From Romanomermis culicivorax (taxonomy: Eukaryota; Nematoda; Enoplea; Mermithida; Mermithidae), in NCBI GenBank assembly GCA_963922205.1, contig CAWUHX010000070.1, positions 1 to 64,000 of the forward strand: 64,000 bases of DNA, given 5' to 3'. Shown one piece after another: positions 27,001 to 36,000 of the stretch. Numbering within the stretch: the first letter of the stretch is position 1; each line of letters opens with the position of its first letter. Made by a program: the position numbers and the translations under genes. The notes beneath the pieces were generated by a model that ran no database searches, was not told the origin of the DNA, and saw only the letters and a program-made list of their open reading frames with translations.

Positions 27001-30000
27001 TCGAAGAATCGGAAATTTCGGTGAATCGGGACGTACATTTGATGAATCGACACACAATCGAAAATTGTACACTGACCAAGTTGGTGGGAACCTAATTTCA
27101 GCTCATACATTATAAATGGAATAGTTCGGGTTGTTTTCTGCCCATGCAGGTTTTTCATACACACTGTGGCCAGGACAAGAAATCATACCAACTTTGCATT
27201 GTTTGTAGAGCATCTCTGGACGTGTGTAGGAAAAGAAACAGTTGTCAGGATTCACAGTTCACAAATTGTGGAATTTCAATACCATAAGCACTGCCAACCG
27301 TAAATAGGGACAACTGAGCAGTCATTTTTACGTTCATCAAGTTTTCTAAATAAAAACCGCTGTAGATGGCGTTTTTTGCGGCATTCACATTCTTAGGTAC
27401 GTTTCTGGAACTGCTAATGACTCCTGTAGTCTTTCAGACGTGGAAAAATCTATACTTGACCTGAGGAAGATGAGAGTAATAATTTACATTATACCAAGTC
27501 AGTCAGAGACAAAATTATCTCCAGATACCTGTACTGACAGCAGTTTTTCCACAAAATTCGTTTTGGCGAGAATACAGCAAGTTTATGAGCACAAAATATA
27601 CAGTGTCTTTTTCTTAAAATGCTTGTAAATTTTAACTGTGGAAGGAAAGTGCTATTTCATATTTTTGTTGTATGGAATTGAAAACTTTTGAGCCTGAACA
27701 ACTAACTGTCACCATTTTTTGGTAATATATTCTACAGTAGAGGTCTCGTGTAAACGACTTTGATGGCAGTACTTCTTTGGTGTCATTCATCATTTTATAA
27801 GCATTTTATAAAAATAGGATATAGTTTCTTATTTTAACTTGATAAAAATTAGCATACGGCTTGATTCCTATCGTTTAATGCTAAAATATTTGGCAAGTGC
27901 TCCTTTTATGCTGCTTTATGAAGCTGTAGAAGTTGCAGTCTGAACTTCTCCAGACTAGACTGCAACCATATTTTCGAACTTCTCTAGAGAAGTTGAAAAA
28001 ACTTCTCAGGAGAATCCTATCTCCTTCAGAGAACTAGTTTTTCGAGCTGCGTAAAACCGGGCCCTAGAAAGTACTTCAGTTTTCATGATTTTCAGTATTG
28101 TTTCACTTAGAAAAGGGTCACATACAGATTTTTCAAAGTGTTTCTAAACAATTTCAGTGGAAAGCAAGTTAAATTTTATACTATTACGCTTTTCTGGTAG
28201 ACCATTATGTCACACAGTATTTGAAGTTTATGAAATGCATACTCGACTGATCATTGACAATCTTTTGAATGAACAAATCTACTGTAAAAGAATTTTGTAG
28301 ATGATTTTGACAAAATTGATGATTTTTGGGAACAGACTACAGTAAGTGGATGCTATGTCGAAATTTCTAAACGTAACATAGAAGGACTGTGGTGAATCAT
28401 ATGGCTGATCTTTTAAAATTTTTGAGTACAAACTTTACAGTATGATTGCTTGTAGAAAGGGGAATGTACTTCATAGGTTTACCCTGTATCAATACAAAAT
28501 TTGAAGAACATTCAGGTGCAATATGCCAATGATAAGATGACTTACAGTAAGACAGTGCTTGAGAGATATTTCCTCACCTTGTACATTTTCCCAGGCTACA
28601 CACTGCCCGGCGATCGAAAATTTTTCGCCGGTCATCCTTACCCCCCGTCGTCAATTCCATCGTCCAACGACTCTTTGACCATCAACTTAGCCACTGCGGC
28701 CGGCCTAGGCGCCGCCGTTCTAGTCTTCTTGGTGGCTCTGCTCTTTTTGTTCGGTTTCGTACTCCGTCGTCTAAAAACGTCCAGGCGCCATTCGCACCAC
28801 ATTTGCCGTTCGCCTTATTCGTCGACCAGCAGTTCGTCGTCGGCTGCGTCTTGCCGCCGATGTTCGGCGGCCAACAAAGGAGATTATGAAAGCGGCGACG
28901 TCGGAGCGACGAAGAAAGCGGGCGGTGGCTTGGGGCGTCATTCGGGCAAAACGGTCGATCGGGAACGCGACGGCCGTATTTATGCGCCGTTGTCCGCATC
29001 GGACGTCGAGACGGCCGGCCACGGTGCCAGCTCGGGCGTTGGTCAATCGTCTATGTTGTTCAAGAGCGGTCGGAAGCAGCCGCCGTCTTTGGTCTACGAC
29101 GCGCCGCCCAGTCTCAAGTCGGACAGGAGTCGGCTGGCGTTGCTAGCTTGTAAGCGAAATGCGATTTTCGAAACTTTTAGTCTGACGTCAGCAAGATAGA
29201 TAGATCAGCGGTTTGAAAAAACAAATTACTCTAGTTTTCCGCTAATTCTACAGTAAATTACACTTCGTCGGTATTGCATGCATTTTGCTGACGTTAAGAA
29301 AGTTCGAATTTAAAAATTAAAAATAACAATATACTGAAGAAAATTCTATTTCAATTTTCTGTTGTTTGACGTTGATTCACTGCTGATGGTTTGAATTTCT
29401 TTCTGCGTGAAATTAAAGTATGCGAAACTGAACGTCTTACTGTGGAGCGAACTTGTCTGGCAGCGCGGTTTTGAACTCTTTTGACCTTCTTGAACTACAC
29501 AGAATTTCTTCTACGGATAATTTTGATCATACTTTCACGAAATTACAGTAACTAGGTATCCTTGAAGTCCACATGGTCAGAATGGTTTGTGTTCGAAATT
29601 CACAGACGGAGTATTGAAATCAAAGTAATCAAGGTGAAAACTGAGTTTAAAAACTTAATTTTGATTCTACTATAATCAGGGGTCGGTTTCATTAGAGGGA
29701 CTTAAGCTCCAGCTGAGCAGTAGCTTAAGCTGCAGCCCAACTGTGTACGTTATGCCATTGTGGTTAAGGTGCTGATTAGCTTGCAGCTTAACTTTCGAGG
29801 TACCCTTTATGTGTATGAATTGAGCTGCGGCTGAGCTGCAGCTGACCTGCACTCTAACGGAAATGGTATAACATATAAAGTTAAGCTACAACTTGAGCTG
29901 CTGCTGTTCAGCTGGAACTTGAGTCTTTTTGATGAAACCAGCACCTGTGTCACTTAATGACAGTAGTATTGAAAGTTGGAAAAATTATTACATAAAGAAT

Positions 30001-33000
30001 ACATAAATGTGTCACTTGAAAATCGCATTGATAAGTTTTATTGGTTATGAAGAGTTTCTGCAGATTGTAGATAGTTGGCTTTCAGCTAATTCAATAATTC
30101 AAATAAAATGCAGTGTTTTACTGTAAAACTACAGCAGATTGATCAAGCGTGCAACAAAACTTTACCGTCAGGAGTTTTTTAGCATGAAAAAATATTTCAT
30201 TAGCACAGTTAGCACGGCGGTTGACAAATTTTACATTATTAGTGTCAAACTAATGTGTGGGTTTGTCAATTCTCACTTTTATTGTATTAACTCATGAAAT
30301 CATGCTTGATATTGATACTTATGACAAGAATAAAACGCTCATCTGATTCTAATTTAATCAGCTCATTCTTAAGTTATGCGCTTGATTAGTTGACCTGCAA
30401 GAAAGTAGTCAGTAGTTAGTTTGACAGTAATGCTTTTGGGAAGCACTAAATTCGCGTTCTGTTTGGATAAAAGTTTACATGTTCTCATTGTATATGGAAC
30501 TGCTCCTCAACTTCAATACAGGTTCTCGATTGATTTTTTCCCAAAACGTAATCTTTGCTACTAACTATTACTCATCTGCCAAAACTTCATCATATATCAA
30601 AACAGCTGTTTTCAAGTTTTCAGATTTGAGCCACACTCATTCAAATTCAGATTTGAGCCACACTCATTCAAATTCAGATTTCAGCCACACTCATTCACTA
30701 ACCAAAAGTGACGAAAAGAATAAAAATACAGACGAAGTTGTTATTTGTGTAAGCAGTGATTTTTGATTTTCCGAATTTAGTGATATATTTAAACTTTTTC
30801 CCCAACTTTTTTCAAAAATTTCTTCCCTTTCAGTCACTTCCAAAAATTTCCATTAGCGCGGCTCTGGTTTCATTAGCTTCGTGCTAAAAAACCCTGTTTA
30901 CCGTTCAAACATTTCTGGCTGATGTGGTACCAAATTTGCATCATACTTCAGGGCCCGGTAACGTCAACATCGAATCTAGCGAACACTCCGGAGATTCTCC
31001 AGATCATCAGTATGCTACGGTCGAAGATCCGGTTCCATTAGGTTCAGTTCAGTACGAAAAACGGTAAGATCCTCGTAAGTAGAACGAGCAGAGATTGATC
31101 AAAGTCGAGTCATACTGTATTTTTTAATCAAGTGCAGAAAAAAGCACTGTTATCAATAAATTTTTAAGTGATCTTTTGATAAAAATAATTAAAGCATGAT
31201 CATTCACGAGCCATTTTTTCAACTCCACGTTCGAATCATAATTGCAGGACATCGCTCACATCGGCTTTAATTCCCGCTTCTCACCCCCGCATCTCGGGCC
31301 GAATCGGTGCCTCAGGCGGCCGTCTTGACTTGCCAGACTACGGCGTCAGCCTTTACATCCCCGAAGGCGCCGTCGGCCAAAGTCCTTACGACGCCGGCGA
31401 AGCGGATTTCTTATTGGCCGTTTGTCCTGGTGGACCGCGCCGCCTCGCCGAAAATCGAACGTTATTAACACCAGCGGTTTTGGTTTTAGCTTTCGAAGCC
31501 GCCGAAGAGCCAGGTTCCGCCGGCCATCGAGCAGTGGCGGCCGTTCTTCGAAAACCCGTCGTTTTAACTTTGCAACATTGCGCCCAAATTTCCGGGCCCC
31601 ACGACGACGATTGGACTTTCCACGTTTATGCTAACGAATTGGCATCATTCGAAAAATTGAACGAAGAAGATTGGGAGTTGGCGGTTACGGTAGGCAAAGA
31701 AACGCTGAATTCCACGATATTTTGCCAAGTAAGTAGACTGAATTTTTAGAATTTTACATTATAAGTCTCATCCAGATCTTGACTCATTCTTCAACCTAAA
31801 TTATTTAATGGGTTATAAATGTACAACATAGAAATTTGGGTGGTCATACATAATTTTCTTTCAAAAGTGTTCAGAACTCAGTGAAAAATGATCAGAACGC
31901 TTTAGCGCATTTTTACACGTTCCTCAAAGTTCTCTTTCAGGTTCAACAAAAATAAGTAAACAAAAGAAGTAAACTTTTCTCCTGATAATTTTCAAACTTT
32001 TTACATGGAATCTTCAAGTCTTTATACGATCAAGTCTTCACAGAGCACTGAACCATTTCAAAATCATATTCATTTTATGCTTAATATATTTGTTTGAAAC
32101 ATTTGTTTGAGAAGAAAATTTACTTCTACATTTCATGGTATAAAAATCCCAAAAAATGAATAATCTGGAGGGTCAGCTAGAATTCTGCTGATGGTCAGCC
32201 AAGCTTCAGACCCCTCAGCAAACACAGAAACATGTATAGTTATGATCCAAAAATAGTAGGGAGTCTTCATTGTACTTCCCCACTTCATTTTATGCTGATT
32301 TTAACGATATTTTGCGAGGTATTTAAAATTGTTTTTTGTACAGAATAAATGAAAATTAGTTTTTTTTCCAAAAGTACGCTCTTTCAGAAAATATGACTCC
32401 TATACTTTTGACTTTCTTATTCATCGAGTTATAACGCAAAATTAACATAGACTGTTCAATGCAGTTACACGCTGCACCTCTCGTTGAATTTGACGATACT
32501 TTGCCAGTTATGTACAATTTGTGTTTTCTGTTCAAAATTCTGACTTCAAACATGCCATTACTCGATAGATCTTGTTACGATCTTTCTAAGCAAATGACTC
32601 ATTTTCTTTTACCATCTTTATTCACTGAGTTATGACACAAAAATTGCACAGTCTGATCGATCCTCTTTATCATTAATTCAACGATATATTGTCAGGTATG
32701 CAAGATTGGTATTCAAAATGCTTCGAACTGGGTACTAGCTTCTTTAGTCATTGAGTTATGATCGAAAAACAGCACAGACTGTTCAGTGCACTGCACTTCA
32801 CACATCATTTCATACCGAATTCAACGACGTCCTGTCGGGTATGTAAAGTCTGAGTTTGTCAAAAGAATCGGTATTATTGGATAGATCTCGTCGAAATGCT
32901 TCTGACAGTGTGACTGGCATTCTTCTAGCTTCATTGTTTAATCAGTTATGACCCCAAAAAAACAGAATTTTCAGTGCACTTCCACACTTAATTTTTTATT

Positions 33001-36000
33001 GAATTCGGTGATATTTTTCCGTCGATGTACAATCTGTTTTTGATTAAATTGCTTACAAGTAAATATGATTCGACAGGTCTCATTGAGATCTGCCCAAAAA
33101 TATAGCACGTACTCTTTAGTGCACATAGCACTTGATTAGATTCGATGATATTTTGTGAAATGTGTCAAAGCTACGTTTTCATTCAAAAAGATGAGTGTCA
33201 TTCGATAGATCTGGTCGAGATCTTCCCTATAGCGCGACTCCTGTTCTTGTGCCTTCATTTTTCACTCAGTTATGATCCAAAAATAATACATACTGCTCAG
33301 TGTATTGAATTCAACGATATTTGAAACTGTATGTAAAAATGTGTTTTGTCGAAAATGGTTCAAAATTAAAACCATTCAACAGGTCTTGTCGAGATTTTTC
33401 AGAATATGTGACTAGCAGTCTTCTGTCTTAGTTATTCATTGAGTTATAGCTGTAATTGCATAGAATATTCAGTTCACTTCCACACTCCCATTTCGTAGAT
33501 GGACCAAGGCCATTGTCATATCATGACCGAAACGCTGGGCCGCCTGGCCCTCGCCGGCGACCCAAAACCGTCCGCGTGCCAAATTATCCGCCTATTGACG
33601 TTCGTTTCGGACGTCAGCTTGCGCGTCTATTGCGTACCGGACGATAAATCGTGCGTCCAACGGGCGTTGAAACAAGAGGACGATTTGGGCGGCCGTCTGG
33701 CCGCCGACCCCGAACAACGTTTGGCCGTTCAACGGTCGATCGGCTCCCGTTTGAGATTACGTTTGGACGACATGCGACCGCAATGGCGTTTAAAATCCGG
33801 TGCCAATGTGCAAGAAATTCCGGACGTTCATTTGTGGCGCGATAGGACATCGTTGGACGCCGACGACTACGCTTTGCATTGTAGTTTCGCTTTGGAATCG
33901 CCGTCGGCGGTGAATAGGTGAGTGGTTTTTGAAGGGAAAAATGAATTTAGCAGGATTTTACAATATCTTATTTACGACTTTTGTAAATACAGTAACCATG
34001 GTAGCTACTTTAAACCAATCACTATCCGATTCTTAATTCATATTTTCATGTTTTTCAAATGCAAGTGTGAACACTTTTATATTGGATTGCATAGTCCGCA
34101 ACAAACATGATTATGTTACAGTAATCGTTTTTCCTTGCTGTCCGTATTTACACAAAAATATAAATTTACAAAACGATGTAAGCATATGCTTAATTTAATG
34201 AATGAAAAAAGATAATGACTTGCTTTCCAGTTTAATTATTTCAAAAAATTTCAAGAGAAAACCGGAAAAGCGGACTATATCTGACAAAAAAAATGATTCA
34301 TGCGATGAAAGAGTGATTTTCCACCTATAAACAGTCAAATTTCACAAAGATTTAGAACTACCTATTCCAGGAACTATGAGAGATTCAACATCAATCTTAT
34401 AAGCATTCCTGTAGCTTTCATGATGCTCTATCGAATGCTTATTTTGCCATATATGTGCTTCAGTGGTTGTTGAAATGGGAAATGTGCGAACTTTCTATTG
34501 TTTACTACATTTATGCAAATTTTGATGTAAACAATACCATCAGGGAAAGAATACCAGTGTAACAATTCTCCGGTTTGTATGGATCACCGAATACACCATA
34601 ATATCCTTGATATCAGAATTTACACCTCCTCCTCAGGTTAAGGCTCAGGAGGCGCATGATCACATAATCTCAATTTAGGGTGAGCCAAAAAAAGCGACCG
34701 GTGATGGCTCGCATAACTTTCGAATGGATAAAGTTTTCTTAATAGGGATTGCTACATTAGAATCCACTGCTTGTCCTCGTTATTAAAGCCAAATTTTATG
34801 TTCTTAGTAGTTATAGTTTTTGTACAAACAGAAATTTCGTAAAAGTGGTCATTTTTCAAAAAATAAAAGTTGTGAAATCAAAGTAAAAATTATCCTATTG
34901 TGAAAAAAGTTTTGCAAAGCTATTTACACACAATAATACTTTGAAAATCACACCGATTTGTAATTTACGCGTAATTTAAAGTCATCAACTTCTTGTTTGA
35001 ATATGGGAAAACTTTTGCCTTTTGTTTTGAAACTGAAAAAAACCAAAAATTAAGTCAGTACCGGTCGCTTTTTTGGCTCATCCTGTAGAACCTAACGTAT
35101 AGTAAAATTATAAAGGGTGGACGAACAAAACGCACACATGAATAGTCTTCACTTTCTGCATTGATTCAAGAAGCACACGAAAGTGAGATTATTGTAATTA
35201 TGTATTGTTGAAGAAAAAATCTTTTCCAATGCAGATAACATAGACTAGCTAAAGTAACTTTCGATTTGTACATGTTTACAGTAAACCACTTTTTCGATGT
35301 TAATTTCCGTCCGGTCACCTAAAAACAAGATAGTCAACAATATTTCGGTAATTCTATACTAATCTTACAGTCGAAATGCTTCACATCAAAGTAAATTTCA
35401 CTGGTTATGCTGGTAATTTTCAGTTGACATTCGCACTTTTCCAAGTTCATGGAATGTTAGATATGCAATATTCTCATTGCAAACTGACAATTATAAAAAA
35501 AAATCAGTTCTCCAGAATTAATAAAATAGATATGTGCTATTTATTTCACCGTTGAAGAACCCAGATTTCGTAAAATTAGAATTCTTACCATATTCTAAGA
35601 CACGTTTGGATGAATTTATTTTCACATTATATTCTTTTCATGTTTCTGGTTTTTTTCATAGGCATCCAACCGATTACTTAAGCGGCCGATTAACCGTCAG
35701 TCAAGTCACAGCCGACGGTTACCAATGGGAAAGACTGGTCATGGACGTGGATACTAGCGTGGATTGGCCCTGGTCGGAACCGCAACCAACGAAAATTACT
35801 GCCCACTTGTAAGTTACGAAGACTGGTTTCATAGAACTTCATGTCATGATGACTATTACAGTAAGCCAAGGTTGTGAGGAATTCATTTTGCTGATAATAC
35901 AAAGCATCAATATCAGACATGCTCGTCAAAAATTTTCCAGGGAGAGGGTCCCTTGACTTTTCATCGAGGGTTGGGGCTGAGTGAGCAAAAAACAAAAAAA

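Larger units (their letters stand above)
26052..28594 (+). other. unc-5 intron 5
   Basis: A 2.5-kb intron between the TSP1 and transmembrane exons. It contains the inverted CCCGATTCCTCGAA arrays (26420-27060), MITE family 1 copies d and e, and a short palindromic stretch at about 27990-28035 around ACTTCTCTAGAGAAGT. No coding sequence was seen. Confidence 0.6.
29150..30951 (+). other. unc-5 intron 6
   Basis: A 1.8-kb intron with two inverted copies of the GCTGACGTCA core at its 5' end (29180-29300), a palindromic MITE (29680-29945) and a 27-bp minisatellite (30625-30700). Otherwise AT-rich without features. Confidence 0.6.

Noticed and set aside
28682-29146. Overlapping ORFs on both strands in the unc-5 transmembrane exon
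   Set aside because: Shadows of the GC-rich coding exon; stop-poor alternative frames are expected there.
29178-29300. CRISPR-like or regulatory meaning of repeated GCTGACGTCA
   Set aside because: Only two diverged copies here with no regular spacing; explained by the repeat family seen at 11.7-12.5 kb.
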